64,000 nucleotides of DNA from Nothobranchius furzeri (GCF_043380555.1 NC_091754.1:28887905-28951904); one strand, 5' to 3'; positions 1 to 15,059 are shown, counted from the first letter of the stretch. Numbers and translations are program-made. Notes: generated by a model from the sequence alone, not told the origin.

Positions 1-335
1 TTACAAATGCCAGTGTAGGAGGATGAAAAGACACCATTCACTCGCTTTGTATCCAAACTTGTTACCCTACTTACTTTTTACCAGCAGCCCCCGTTTCTTG
101 TCTCCTGTTCCTGTTTTCTAATTACAAACCCATTGGTGCTGGGAGGGTGTGCATGGGTAAATAGAGCTGTAGGGGCCTGTCTTGTGTGTGGTAGTGGAGA
201 GAGGTCCTCGCAGCGCTCGGGGATGAGATGATTTGTTGTGATTGACAGCTACCTTGAGACTGGCCTGATGGAGTTGTCAAAGCTGTATGCTAACAGACTG
301 TTTCCTTAGCACCACAGATGTACTCTGCTCCGCCA

Positions 336-340
<5 letters not shown>

Positions 341-397
<57 letters not shown>
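341..397. repeat. (CA)n microsatellite
   Basis: About 28 perfect CA units, followed by an interrupted gcacgg tail. Confidence 0.95.
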
Positions 398-401
<4 letters not shown>

Positions 402-2447
402 GGCATCTTTTAGCATCGGGCTCATCATGGGAACTCAAATATTTACGAGGTTTTTTAAATGCAATAGGAGACGGGGGATGTCAAATTTCCAATCCGATTC
501 TTCTTTTTAGGGTTATTCTAGTATAAACAAGCATTTTGTGCCGCCGGCTTCACACTGCCACCTCTTCCATATCACAGGCTTGTTTTTTCTGCCGAGCCGT
601 ATTTGAGGGTGCCTTTCTTGGGCTAACACCGGGTGTGTGAATACAATGGCAATCCTACATCTGGGAACTCAGTGGGAAAACTATCCCATTTCTCACTTGT
701 GCCGTAAGAAGAAGGGTGTTCATTTTTACAAGGTGGATAGTGTTACTATGAAATGAAGTTGTGCAAAATTCCCTGTGAAAATCGGGTTAGGAGCATTAGC
801 AGTGATTTTGACTGGTACTATTCATCACATGGGTCCGCTGAGAGTCGGCGGAGCGTGTTTGTTTATGCTGAGTTGAATCCCCTCCGATCTTTGCTGAAAG
901 GCAGAAGGATGTCTGTCAGGTGAAAAAGGTGCAAAACAACAAAAAAATTATGCCTTCTGTTTTACATCTTTTCTCGTTGATTTAACTTCATGGAAAGCAG
1001 GGCCTCAGCGTTAGCGAGGTGTGGAATAACCAACCTCTCTTTAAGCTTGGTGACCGGAATCCTTTCCTCCTTTTCTTCTCCTTCTCCCTCTTGCTTCGTT
1101 GTCTTCACAAGTTATTCATCTCAGGGAACAAAAGCTAAGTGTTTAGCTGCGAGTCAGATCAAGGGCCTGCTTCTTCCTCCCAGGAAAAGGTGGAATAACA
1201 AACATGGCCGACGCTGAAATCAGCCGAACCTTCTGTTGGCTCCAGACTCCCACATCTGCGCGGCATCTCTCTCCGTCTCCCACACAGCTGCTGCAGAGGC
1301 TGGGGAGGCTTCGGCCCAGTGCCTCCAGGCTCCCGTCGCCTGGGAGTCCCCCCGGGACGCAGCTGACTGGCACCCAGACTGCCAAGCAGATGATGGATCC
1401 TACCAGGAGCTTCAAAAGTGACAAGAGGGAGGTGAGGCTGCAGGAGCGGCCTCTGCTGAACCTGAGGATGAGGGGGCAGGAGCAGTCAGCTGCCTCCACT
1501 TAGAGTGTGTGTGTTTTTGTGTGCAGATTCACACACGTGTTTACATACAGATATGCAAATGTCTGTAAACACGCGCCTCTGAACGGCCATGTCTGTGGGT
1601 GGTTATTTTGGGCTCATCAAATCCAGATTCTCCATCTGGACCCAAACTCTTTCATTAGCTGTACGATGTTCCATTTTACTTTGAAAGCTGACACAATATC
1701 ATAATGTTTTGTCACATTAGGATTCCCCAAAAGTGCGACAGATGTAAACAACACATGGGCTTCCTTTAGGAAGTAACTAAAAGCAAAGAGATGTAGACGT
1801 CGTGGCTGGTAACCAGTTAAACTCTTAATCAAAGGTGATTCGACGTCTCCTATCCGTGTAAACGTATTTCCGTTGGATAGGCATATTGTTTTGTCATTCT
1901 TGGCATGACCAGCTTGATCTTGTGATACCAGCTGGATGAAAGCTTCATTCTTGCCCCGCGGCGTCCCGCTGTGCCATTGCCTCAACCAGACACTGTGATG
2001 GTAAGTGACTGCTGTAATTGTTCTGCTTGTAGCTCTTACCATTCAGCCATCCTACTGCCTCCTGCCCCCTGACCGTGCCACATGGGCCATCTTGGCACAC
2101 ACACACACACCCTCAGAGGCTGATGGGGGGGGGGGGAATTTCTTTTATATAAATACGTCAATTCCCTAACTGAGTGTGCATTTTTGTGGATGCAGATGAT
2201 TCTGTTGGCATGCCAGCACCCAAGATTTGCTCTCTTGTTCTGTGTTCTGCAGAAAAGACACAAAAACAAATGCATTTATATTGTCTAAACAGGATGAATC
2301 TACTGTATCCAAGTGTTGATTTAGCAGCTACTGCATTTTCTCCATCGTCATCTCTCGGAGCGATTATGCATGCTCTCAGATACTCTGAAGCCTCGCTGAC
2401 TATGCCAGCATCAAGCCCCCCTCCAACCCACCCCAATGTGCCTCGCA

Positions 2448-2448
<1 letters not shown>

Positions 2449-2480
<32 letters not shown>
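2449..2480. repeat. (AC)n microsatellite
   Basis: Sixteen AC units in otherwise unique sequence. Confidence 0.93.
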
Positions 2481-2482
<2 letters not shown>

Positions 2483-3316
2483 GTACGCCGAAGAGAACGT
2501 AACAGAGGAGAAGATAGCTCACTGTACTGTACATCAAATATTAAATTGTTTACTGAGGCAAATAGACTCATCTCGGCCCAGTCTGTTTGAAGTGACAGTG
2601 GTGGGTAAAGCGGATCAGTAGTCGTCGTGTAGCGGGGACTTTCTACTGTAACTCAGGGACTCATTTACCATTCACTCAGTTGTTGTTTTTTTTTTTTTTG
2701 CAGACACTCTTGCTGGAAACGCGCTTGTTCTCTATTAGTCAGGACTCACTCTGATTTCTTTGCGTTTCAGTGTTAATGCTGGAACCCCGCAGTGGTCTTC
2801 GTTTCCGTTTGCTTACGTAACAAATGTCACACGGTGAGGAGCAAGGGAAGGGGGTGAAGAGGAAGTGCTGCAGCAGTAAGACACTAAGGATGTTTCTCTT
2901 CAAAAGCAAGTAAATCTGCAAACATGAACCATCCAACCATCATCCTGGATGCCGAAGAAGAGAATTGGAACGTTTTTTCTTTACCAAACAAGCAGCAATC
3001 AAGTCAGGATTTAAATTGACTAAATTCTCCTGAAGGATATCTGCAGTGCAAATGAATGAATAAAAAATAAAGCACCAGGTGAATACGTTCAAAAAAAGTA
3101 AGGGAGTGGAGATGCTCAGCCAGAGGTATGTTGCCATCTTCTGGTGCTGAAGCAACATTTCAACCTTGTTTTTCCCCAGACACCATTCAGTTGCTCAGAT
3201 TTTCGTATTTGCAGCTCAAATGAAGCATTTATTTGATCTTATTTTGAAAATAGATATAACTATAATTAAAAGCTGTAACCATGAGGTTTAGGGGTGAATC
3301 TACTGGCATATTCTAA

Positions 3317-3870
3317 GGCCTAGTCCACACGTAGCCGTTTTTTTTTTTTAAAAACGAATATCCGCCCCTCCAAAATCTTGCATCCACACCACCTCGTTTA
3401 AAAAAAATAACTCTGTCCACACGTACCCGGATAAATACGTTGTTAAGGACATGCCAGACCTGTAGGCGGCAGTACTTCCCCCGTTCTTAACCTCGTCCTT
3501 CGTCTGTGGTCTTCCGCAAGGAGCAGTAATTCCGCTTGCAGAAACAAACAAGCAAAAAGCGCTTGGACAATTGATAAAGCGAGCGCAGCTCTGAGGGCAT
3601 CCATGCTGTCGTCTAGTGTAAACACAGGTCGCACACGTGATGTCAGCATTTCTTTGCCACAGAAAGTGACGCTGCGGACCTTAAAACTATGGTTATGTCC
3701 GTCCACACGCAGACACCCAAAACGGAGAAAACGCAGATCTTCACTTTAGCCGGAGTTTTTAAAAAGATCCGTTTTCGTGTGAAAAAACTCAGTTTTCGTG
3801 TGGATGACAGGCCAAAACGTAGAAAAATATCTAAGTTTTGGCAGATCCCCGGCTACGTGTGGACAGGGCC
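3317..3870. mobile_element. Non-autonomous DNA transposon with ~21-bp terminal inverted repeats
   Basis: The left end reads ggcctagtccacacgtagcc and the right end is its near-perfect inverse (ggctacgtgtggacagggcc). The interior repeats short TIR-related words (aaaacg, gttttcgtgtg) and has no coding capacity. The 554-bp length and TAGTCC/GGACA-type ends suit a hAT-derived MITE, but no clean 8-bp target duplication was found. Confidence 0.75.
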
Positions 3871-4048
3871 TAAATCTCACTCATACAAACAGTATAATGT
3901 TTTATGCATTTCTTCTTTTTGATGCCATTCTTGTCCATCTAATTTGCATGTATGATTATCCACATATGCCCTGCTGTTCCTCTACCACTCTAAAACTGAT
4001 CTGTGCTGTGGCAGGGTGTTAATTGGCTTGGCCCTGTGGTGTGTGTGC

Positions 4049-4050
<2 letters not shown>

Positions 4051-4103
<53 letters not shown>
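4051..4103. repeat. (GA)n microsatellite
   Basis: A perfect GA tract of 53 bp inside a GT-rich stretch. Confidence 0.94.
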
Positions 4104-4104
<1 letters not shown>

Positions 4105-4692
4105 ACCAGTGTGTGTCTGTACCTCAGCACAAATGTTTGCGTATGTGTATGTCAGCATGTTGACAGTGTGAGCGGTGTCGTAGCCCCTCTCTCTGTGGCC
4201 CAGCACATGTGGCTCTTTCCTCTGCTGCTGACATGAGCTGTGTGCCTCCCTGTTCCGGACCGGGCTCAGCGAGGCCCCGTCTGCAGCGCGGGACCAAGCA
4301 TTCGACAACAGCAGAGGAGAGAATGTTTGGCTCTGGGTGGTGTTGCTGAAAGGAGAATCTGATACTTTTCTGATAGCTCATGTAATCAGTCTATTTAAAT
4401 TTCAATTATGCTTTAATAATAAATGAATCTATCTAGAAATATATCAAATGTTGCTGTATTATTCCATATATAGGAATGAGGGAGTGTTCTTCTTGTGTCT
4501 GGTGTCCACATGTCTCCTTACCTGCTGAATGGGATTAGAGTGAGAGGCACTGATCTGTAACATGCCACATGATGTTTCCCTCTGTGGGACTTTTCTTATT
4601 CTTACCGGGTGTTTGGTGCCGAATGAGCAGGATGCCACGCAGAGTGCCCCAGAAATGACCAGAGGATGATCAATACTGCTGCCAAGCACACA

Positions 4693-4846
<154 letters not shown>

Positions 4847-5456
4847 ATACACTCTCTCCTGTTTCTTTTCATTCCCCTTCATCCCTCTTTGCTCCTTTTT
4901 GCCTGCAGCAAACCAGCTGTGTCCACTGGGCCATGATTCCTGTGACAAGGGTCACATCAGAACCAGACACCAGCTCTTCTGGCTTGTACATTAAAAAGGT
5001 TAGGTTTTATTCGTATCATCAGATTTTTTTCTGAACAAACTATTTTTCATATTTTTAAAGAATGATTTAAAACATTTGCTTTTTAAAGATCCTAGTGCAT
5101 GCTATGTATTAGTCGGAACTAGATTTTTTTTTTATTCATTAGATTTTTTTTATTCAACATAGAGTCAATCTTAATTTGAAATTCTGAACTTTTATTTTTC
5201 CAAAAGGAACTAATTATTTTCATTAAAATGTTTTTAATCTATATGTCATTTTATTTTGTACACTAAATGATAAATAAATCAATTATTATTCAATAAATGG
5301 TTGAATAAATGGTGTGCTAAATTATACTTAACCATAGTTTACTAATAGACAATAAAAATTACACAAAGTGGAATGCTTTTGATTCAGGCGGCAAGGTAAA
5401 ATTCACTAAATTTGAATCCCCTATATTCACTATTATATTATATATTATATAATGAC

Positions 5457-5457
<1 letters not shown>

Positions 5458-5533
<76 letters not shown>

Positions 5534-5542
5534 TGTGTGTGT
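5458..5542. repeat. Compound (TA)n-(GT)n microsatellite
   Basis: About 16 TA units followed by about 23 GT units with one TT interruption. Confidence 0.93.
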
Positions 5543-7344
5543 ATTAGTTCATGACTAAAACGATTCAAAACTTCAAATGAAATAATAAAATAAGGAACCT
5601 TCTTAACACCATCATGGCTTTAGATGTTTTGATTTACGCAGCATTTGCATCTTCCAGCTGCTGGTGATCCATCCATCACCCCAGCCATGTGGGCTTGTAT
5701 TTACAGTGAAAATATTGCCACACATTGCCACAGCTGCTCCGGTTCACTTAATGTGGGGTTTTAAGGAGCAGCTAAAAGCTTTGTTCCAACAGCTTTAAGC
5801 CTTTGATGTCGGGGAACTGGATAGTCCCCCAGATCTGGAACTCAGTCCCAGAATAAACACTGTGGTCTGGAGGTTAACTCGCAGAGCGCTTTATAGCCTG
5901 AACACTGAAACCCATACCGCCTCACCGAGTGTGCCTCTCTCTCTCTCTCTCTCCCTCTCTCTGTCTTCTTTTGAAACTCTCCCTCCATCATTCCCTCTTC
6001 TTGTCCTCCGTCTCTGCCACTTTTCACTCATCTGAACAGAGGAGCTGTGCTCTTTTTGACCCGTGCTTGTCAGCGTTAATTGTATGGGTTTAATTACAAA
6101 AACACATTCAGCATGTTGAAAGGGGTTTAAGTTACGTAAATCCTTCCTCCTCAGACCAAACTCCAGGATTTAGGCATGGCAGAGCTGCATCAGCCATCCC
6201 AGTCAGATTAGATGTTGTCTCGTGTCTTCGTGCAGACTTCTTCTTTCATTCAGCTGTCTGTCTGAGGCTTTTCCTCTCTGTGCAGCTTGATTTACACCAA
6301 GAGAAACGGCTTAGTGCAAAACACCTTTGTGTTGTTTATTTATTGATTTGGACAAAAAAAAGTTACAAATGAAAAATGTAAATTAAAATGAGGTTGTATT
6401 GGATCTCGTGTGTTTCTGTTTGGCCTAAATTCAACTAATTTCAGCTTTTTATTTGTGCATTTGCAAAAGTAATAATGATTACTCAAAAAATATGAGAATC
6501 ATTAACATAAAATTTGCTATTAAAGTCTGATATGTTATTTTCAAATAGCAGAATGTGACAGAGTCAGACTTGAGATAAAACTTAATGACATAATTCTGCA
6601 GCGCAGACGTGTCCAGACTTAATTCAAGTGGAGTCCATTGTGCGGCAGCCAGCGAGGCTCTGTTTAATCAGAAGGATTTGTCATGTGATTGACGGACTGT
6701 TGACAGCAGTATTGGCGCAGTATTTAGCAAGGTCTCAGGACCCCCGTGGCTAAAGTGAATTTTATGGAGGCACTGGAGGGTCGCTGGTGCAGCGAGAAGT
6801 CGGGACACTTTATTTTTTTAATTCTTTTCTCCTTTTTTTTATATAATCTGATGCTAATGAAGGTATTTCATGTGGACATCTCACTGTCCAGAGTGTGATG
6901 GTTGGTCACTTTGTGTGTGAACTGCAACACAACAGCACGGTGTGTGTGAGTGTGTGTGAAGTTACACCCACCACTGCCCCTCATTGTGTCGGAGTGCATT
7001 AAGCAGTTACTATGTGTGGGTGCTTCGTTAATAAAGTGTTTCTTCTTTTATTTCACTGTAAAATCAGAATAATGACAATTGATCAGATTTAACACTAATT
7101 TCTAATTAAAGCTAATTTCTGTTTATTTTTTATGTGATTATTTTTCATTTGAGCTTGCCATATACATTTTAAAGGAAATGTGATATTTATTTATTAATTT
7201 ATTTTTATGTTTTATATTTTTTTATTTACACATTCTTGGAGAGAGAAGCGCTGTGATTGTTAATGTCTGCAGAAGCAGATGTAATTATTGTAATTATACA
7301 ACTGAATATATCAACTTCAACCCTAAACAAACAAACAAACAAAT

Positions 7345-7346
<2 letters not shown>

Positions 7347-7397
<51 letters not shown>
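7347..7397. repeat. (CA)n microsatellite
   Basis: A perfect CA tract preceded by several AAAC units. Confidence 0.94.
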
Positions 7398-7400
<3 letters not shown>

Positions 7401-10400
7401 CAGGTGGGAACTTAAAACATTTAGAAATGTGTAAAATTAAGAAGAAGAAGAAGAATTTTTATGTAACTAATGAAGTTTCAGGATTTTGAAATACAAATCT
7501 GAGTTAGGCACACGAGTGTCACTTTTGCTGGGTCTACATCTATTTCTCTATATTCACAAAAATGTCAAAAACAAATATTTACCGTTCCTGTTTTATCTAA
7601 TCTTCTCACTGATAAACATCATGTTTTATTTAAGCTTCAAAATAAAATAAAATAAAATGTTTTTTATGATTTTTTTGTCACTTTCTGTCTGAAGGTCTGT
7701 GTTTTGTGGTCACCACTGCCTCTAGATGTAGCATAAAGAACTACGCATCTCTTCATAGTTGAAGCAACTTTGAAAAACAGACATTCATGGTTAAACCGAC
7801 TTTGAGTTTTGATGTCTCTAATTCAGCTGTCTCTATTTTCTAGATATGTTCCACTTGAAGTTTCCTGAGAAGACCCTCTAAAGCCCTGAAATCAAAGGAG
7901 AACAGAAGAATCTCAGAAAAACATACGTCTCGACTCACATAAGTGATTTCAAATTTGCTTCATTTTCAATGAAAAGACTTGGGGGAAAAAAAGAGAATGA
8001 ATAAAACGCAGCTCGGGAGGTTTAATTGCTTTTTCATGATCCAGCAATTCTGCAGGAAAATGCAGCGTAAAAAAAAAAAAAAGCCCAATTAGAGTCTTTT
8101 CACTTTGTGCTGCAGACAGCAGGGTTCAGGCTGATTGTCTTTCTCTGCTAGTTGCTCTGCTCCAGAAGGTGATACTGGGCTGGACCCCTGTTACCCTCCG
8201 AGCCTTCTGTTAAATTTGGCAGAAAAAAAAGAAAAAACACTGGGGCTCGCCGACAGAACAAAGGCGTGCTGGTTTCACCATAGCACCAGAAAAAGAATCA
8301 CAGAAGATTGGATTAATTTGGTCTAATCTGAGCGAGCCGTTTCGTGCTCACTCTAGCAACGAGAGCCGTTGGAGCAGGCAGGAAGCAGCTCCTCTCCTCG
8401 TTAAATACCCTAAAATGATCTCAAAGTTTTTACCACGCTGCCTCTATACAGCAGATGCTCCGCAGTAATTGGTCTATGAAGGCCTGACCCGGGGTTCCGG
8501 GAGAAGGGTTTCGGAGGCATATTTATTATTTGCTATTACCTGGCATGCATGATGTGTGCTCACAAGGGTCACGTTTTATGATATGATCCGCTTTTAAATC
8601 TTCGATCGGGGAGGCGGCGTTTGGGAGGTGATGTTTTAACAGCAGGTAAGTCCTGAGCATCATTCATCAGAGGCCTGCTCTCTCCCCTCACATGGCTGCA
8701 GCCATGACTGATGGGCTTGTCTTTTGTATGAATGTTTAGCTCAGTGGAAAGCCATATGCCCCTGGCACCAACTCCTGCCCACATCCTCCTACTGTAGAAA
8801 AAGGAGGAGAAGAAGAATATCAGGACCGGGCTGGGTTCTAAAGCGGACAGAGCAGGGAGGACATTCAAACACAAGTGCTGCATTTTCTGGCGCCTCCTTG
8901 GTTTGTTTCAGACAGATCTGTTCAGCGGCGTGTGTTAATGGTGCACGAGGTTCTAATGGGAGAAGTGGTGGTAGTGGGAGGTTAGAGGGGAGGTTGTGCT
9001 GGTCCATCTGTCCCAAGCAGCCTCTCTCTCTCGCTGCTGCCGCCCCCTCGTGAGAGGAGCACAGCTGTTACTGGAAAGCCCTACTGTCCAAAAAATAAAT
9101 AAATAAATATTTTCTAAAAAATGGGGGGGGGGGGGGCTCTACTCTCCCCCCTCTGTCTCCATCTTTTCTACCCCCCCCCCCAACCCCTTTTTTTGCGCCT
9201 GCATGAGGATGAAACGAACCATCGAGCCCAGCCACTGTGCAGTCAGCCTGCGCGTCTGCAATTTCAAACCTCTTTAGATCATTTTTCATGCTCACCAGAA
9301 ATGAATAACGCACACATTAACTGGTGCCAGTTAATAAATTTCCATCTCACTGCACTATATTTTTCAATAAAGGGTCTAGCTGCTTCGTTTTGTTTTGCAA
9401 AACAGTCTCACAGGGCTCCTGCTGCAAATTATCCCAGCCTCACCCCCCCTCACCCCTTCCGCCACCCCCCTCACCTCGTCTTGATTCATCCACAGCCGGC
9501 GAGACCATCCTTGATGTCAGATGAGATAAAATGATCCCTAACTGGCTTATAGTTTCACTCTTGCATGCAAATGTCAAAGAAGAGATTGACCAGTTTTTTA
9601 AGGGGGGGGGGGGGTCCATGACCAGTTGTAGTCAGCGCTTCTCTCAGCTGAAGATAATAACAAACAACATTTTTCACAAGAGCGCATCCTCAAAATTCAG
9701 CCCCCAGGGCACAGCTACGCAGAAACAGAATCAATCTTGGGGAACTTCCAGGCTTTGTAAAGGAGCCAAATTGGCAGCCTCTTGTCCATTATACCAGTTC
9801 AACAAAGGCCTGGCTAGCATCTGGCCACACTGGACATTTTATAGCCCATCTCTAACTATTAATCATCGACTTCGACATCGCCGACTCTCAAGAGGGTGGC
9901 TGGATGCTCGGTTTCAGTGAAGACGGCTGAAAATGCCAGGGCATGTAGACGAGGCCGTCCCAATCCCCTCTGACAGTAGCCCTCCTTAAAATGACAGAGT
10001 GCATCAGAGCCAGACGGGCGGAGCGGCGTCAGGAAGGCGCCGTGACAAGCGAGGGGACGCCTTGGAAAATGCCACTGCTGCCCTCGTGGCCCACCGTGTC
10101 GTGGAGCACTGGTAGTATCTGCTCTCGGGTTGTGTCATGTAATACGATCTGGATGAGGCAGACGGGGTGGGTCTCTCTCCAGGACGCGGTTGGGGTGTCA
10201 GACAAGCTGCTCCTCTAATAAGAACTGCCATTCTAATGATCACTCATTCAGCCTAACCTCTGACCCCTGCTGTTAGAAGAAACAGAGGGAGGGGCCGGCC
10301 ATGATGGTGGGAAGAGCTGCGGGTTCGAACGCACAGTATTTACATCAATTAGACAGGCAAGATGGAGGTGCCCATCAGAGCCCATTAGGGTTGTTGTGGT

Positions 10401-10804
10401 GAGGGGGAGCGAGGGGGAGGGACAGCGAAGGCCCTACAGAGGCCCAGCGGACACATCACCGAGCTTCCCTTGATCACATCCTGTCACATCAATGAGAACT
10501 TTGTCAAAGCTGCTCCTACAGATGTACACTCAGTTTATTACAGTACGCCAAACCCGCTTTCAGGCTGTTTTAGCCCAGAGCTAAAACATCCAAGACTTTC
10601 GCAGAAGTTTGGAATAAAATACTTCAAAAAACACATAATTTGATTCCTCCCTTTAAGTTAGTAGATTATAAAATACAATTCTGAATCACACTATAAAACT
10701 GTAGTCTAAGTTAATCAGAATTAAATACTCCAGGGCAGGATGTCTTTTTTATAAATATTTAGAATCCAAATTGACTATGTTTCCATGCCACTTCACGTAA
10801 AAAT

Positions 10805-11120
10805 TTAAACGTGCAGTATGTAGGAAAATGGTGAGAATTTTACAGTGAGAAAATCACAAAATATTCTAATGTTTGAGTCATTTTGGAAGGAAGGTTATAT
10901 GAATTTTGGAAGGAAGGCAGATATGAAACATATTTCATATCCAGCTGGCTGTGGGGAGTGTCAGTTTTTCTCCTTTCAAAACAAAAAAGGAGAACTACTG
11001 TTCTTCATCAGTGAGTGTGGGGGTGCAGTGTCTCCTGCGAGCTAACGCTGCAGCGCCAATAATTGTAATTTGATGATGGCCGGCAAAAAGCTCCAGAGTT
11101 GTTTAAAGTGGTTGAAAGTA
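10805..11120 (+). mobile_element. MITE family M1, truncated copy
   Basis: It starts at a GTGCAGTATGTAG end and aligns by eye, in opposite orientation, with the fuller copy at 30366-30724. Shared words include gagtcattttggaaggaagg, ctcctttcaaaacaaa and cagtgagtgtggggt. The match stops near 11120, where other repeat-like sequence begins. Confidence 0.7.
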
Positions 11121-11332
11121 ACAGAGCCGGATTTAGCCAGCCCTACAAGGGGGTGCAGGTAGAATATCGGGGGGGCAGGTCTGGGAAATAATTTTTCGGG
11201 TGTTGCATACCTCCAGATCCCTAAGATGCATAGAAAACTATGCTATCATCATTACAGTTCTTCTATCCATATATCTATCTTTTCCTTTGATCCATTCCTT
11301 ACACTACCCTCTGCATTTACCCGGGCTTGGGA

Positions 11333-12378
<1,046 letters not shown>

Positions 12379-12426
12379 CACAAATGGGACACTGGCTTGT
12401 TCCCTATTGGGGCTGCATTAATCTTT

Positions 12427-12443
12427 TATCTATCCATCTATCC

Positions 12444-12482
<39 letters not shown>

Positions 12483-12485
12483 ATC

Positions 12486-12560
<75 letters not shown>

Positions 12561-12576
12561 ATCTATCATCATCTAT
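12427..12576. repeat. (TATC)n tetranucleotide repeat
   Basis: About 35 TATC/ATCC units with a few atcatc interruptions, followed by a low-complexity T/A-rich tail and an AT run at 12683-12704. Confidence 0.95.
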
Positions 12577-12745
12577 CTTTTAATTTTTAAGTTTTTTATC
12601 TTTTTGTATGTCTTTAATTTATTTTATCTATCTTATCTGTCTATCCTTCCATTTTTTATTTTATTTTTTATTTTACTTATACATATATATATATATATAT
12701 ATATAAATTTAGTTGTTTTAATTTCTTTATGGCTTTTATCAGTCA

Positions 12746-14160
12746 TTACAGCATCAGCCGTCTGCTTTTCTGTACAAATGTCCTAACAAATCCATCCATA
12801 TCTAGGCCTGTTGTTATGGCCTTCTTGTGTGCCAGAATGACTAAATTTCTTTTTCTCTCGTGCAGCGTAGTACGGTGGAACGGGGTAAGAACACGAGACA
12901 ATGAGGAGAAAGAGCTCTCGCATGATGCTGCTGATATTCCAATCACAAGGGAGGTCACGTACATGCGATGGAGCTGAGGAAAGGCATTCTTATACCCATG
13001 TAGATATTTGCAATCGGTGGAGAGGTCTACAAGCTCTACACTGTTATCATCATCAGTCTTTTTGAATTCTTTCTCCAACATTATTTTTGCAACAAGAATC
13101 TCATTGGAAAGTTTGTCACTTCCTGTCCTGTCCACCCCTAAGCCCACTCATGACAGAAGCTCCATCACAGCACTGACTGATAATTTCAGCTGCACTATAG
13201 CCTGAGTCAGGGAGATGCTCAAGAATTTGGGTGGTAATAAACTCAGCATTTAACTGACTGAGGTCAAGCAGACCGATCAGGTGTTCCTCTGGAATGCCAT
13301 CACAGACAAATCTAACCATGACTGACTGATTCTCCACATCTGTCCCCAGTTCAATCACTTTTAATGCAAAACCCAGCATAATCTGCTTTGTCATAATTAT
13401 CTTTGATCTTTTTTAATACCATTTTTGCCAGTATATATACATTATATATATATATATATATACATTTTTGCCAGCAATAATTTCGTTTTGTATGTTGTGA
13501 GAGGTGTATTTAGCATTTTCTGGGATGTGTTTGTTTATTTCATTACATTTGGAGTCTTTGGCCAGTGTGTAGTCAACCATTTTAAGAACAGTCCTGCAGA
13601 GAAATCATCACGCTTTCCACACTGCCATGAAGTGGCAGTTCATTTACTGATAGGAACTGAACTACTTCTCCAAAAGTTTTTATGTAGTATCTGTTTTGTT
13701 GTTTTCCGATTTGTGTGGGACTTATTAAATTACCTATTATTTCCCCTGTGGCCTCTCTTTGGGACATTTCGGACCAGCGTTTTCATTTTTTATGTGGCAT
13801 TGACTTGATGCATGCTTTGTGAATCCCTCGTCCTTTTCCAGTGCTGTTTTCCAATTATTAAATCCTTGTTTTGTGAAAGCCAAATCCCTATCATTGTTCC
13901 CCCCAAATTTGCGACATGGGAAACAAAAGCACGCATCCAGCGTTACTGAATATTCCAGCCATGGTCTCCCACAATACCAGGCAGGGCAAAATAAGCGCAT
14001 GTTCTTCCCAAAATGGGGCTTGGGGAAAACAAGAGCGGTGGGTTGGGACGGTGCGCTACTGTTCAGGCCTGTGTCACCCACAGCGACGGCTGGGTTGGTA
14101 GCGACGGGGACAGCAGGAGGGGCAGCGGTGCTTGTGCAAATGGTTGTGGCGAGTTGAGAA
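12746..14160 (-). pseudogene. Decayed hAT transposase (TTF-type zinc finger, DUF4371, hAT dimerisation)
   Basis: Reading on the minus strand, an Ala/Pro-rich leader (from about 14160) is followed by a TTF-type finger region at 14081-13740 (PAWYCGRPWLEYSVTLDACF, CFPCRKFGG). A piece of the following region lies at 13767-13582. A DUF4371-like core piece lies at 13394-13116 (VRFVCDGIPEEHLIGLLDLS, CCDGASVMSG). The C-terminal hAT dimerisation region lies at 13147-12746 (SCESSFSSLSRV, RKRNLVILAHKKAI). This order is that of ZMYM/TTF-type hAT transposases. Large parts of the catalytic middle are missing, frames are shifted, and a TA tract (13441-13462) sits between pieces. A Harbinger-like MITE (14200-14740) lies just beyond the 5' end. 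It is not functional. Confidence 0.8.
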
Positions 14161-14199
14161 GCAGCAGCCGACGAGCCGGCTTCTGCCGCTAGTGCCTGA

Positions 14200-14740
14200 A
14201 GCTTGGTTTATGCTTGACGCATTCACTTTCCGCTTGGTGATGCGGCTCGCGGATGGAACGCACTTCACAACTTGCAGCATTTATGGTTCATGTGGCTTGT
14301 CTCTGCGGTGAGCCAATATTCTCCCAAACTGAACGGGGCAGTATGGAGCTCTACGGCATGCATCCAACACTACACCACAGTAGAAGTAAAAATTACTGTT
14401 GTTTACAACATGACATTCCAGCATTTTTTAACAGCATCCTCGTCTTTTCCGACAGTGCGAGCTATTTCTCTCCAAGAATTCTTAACAACATGTTGATCAC
14501 GGTGATCTCTGAGAGCTGAATCATACAAATTTCGTATTTACGAACCACTGCCATACTAGTTCTTGCCAGTCCGCCATGTTTTTCCATGTCCAACCATCCG
14601 CGTGGTTAGAAAATTTCCTAGGTGCAAGGTGCAGAAAGTTTGGGCCGTGCAGAGGCGCGGTGGAGGGGCGTGGTTGTTAAAATGACACAATTTTGCCGCG
14701 CCGTGCGAACCTCATCGACGCGTCAAGCATAAACCAAGCT
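14200..14740 (-). mobile_element. PIF/Harbinger-like MITE, copy A (MADF-derived)
   Basis: The 541-bp element is bounded by inverted AGCTTGGTTTATGCTTGACG ends. The flanking triplets TGA (14197-14199) and TTA (14741-14743) are close to the TWA duplication expected of PIF/Harbinger. The minus strand carries remnants of a Myb/SANT-like MADF reading frame seen better in copies B and C. No transposase is present. Confidence 0.8.
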
Positions 14741-15059
14741 TTAGCACTGTTGCTCGGTTTAGAAACCAGAAACCTGCGCATTGTCGTGTCGACTCGGTTC
14801 ACTTCTAAAACAATTTAAAGAAGAAAACGAGGCAAACTAAAACCTTCAGAAAGAGTACCAAATAATTCCAGTGACCAACAGAAGAAGAAAACTTCAACCA
14901 GTGGCTGAGCTCAGATCTCCTGCTGACTGTCTGAGGCGAGTGAAGCCGAGCGAGTGAGACATGGAGAACGAAGTGCAGTGGCTGGCCACACCCTCACTAT
15001 GCCTCTACCAATCAGCAGCTACTTTGAGTGAGGGAAGGAGAACGAGAGAGGAGAGCACT

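Larger units (their letters stand above)
1..3316. other. Non-coding stretch, no gene recognised
   Basis: Only short frames without family resemblance occur here. A 100-codon plus-strand frame at 1204-1503 has no recognisable domain. Two CA tracts (341-397 and 2449-2480), a short CA run near 2097 and G and T runs are present. It reads as unique intergenic DNA. Confidence 0.6.

Noticed and set aside
1204..1503. 100-codon frame as a gene
   Set aside because: No recognisable domain, no splice support and Arg/Ser/Pro-rich composition expected of GC-richer non-coding DNA.
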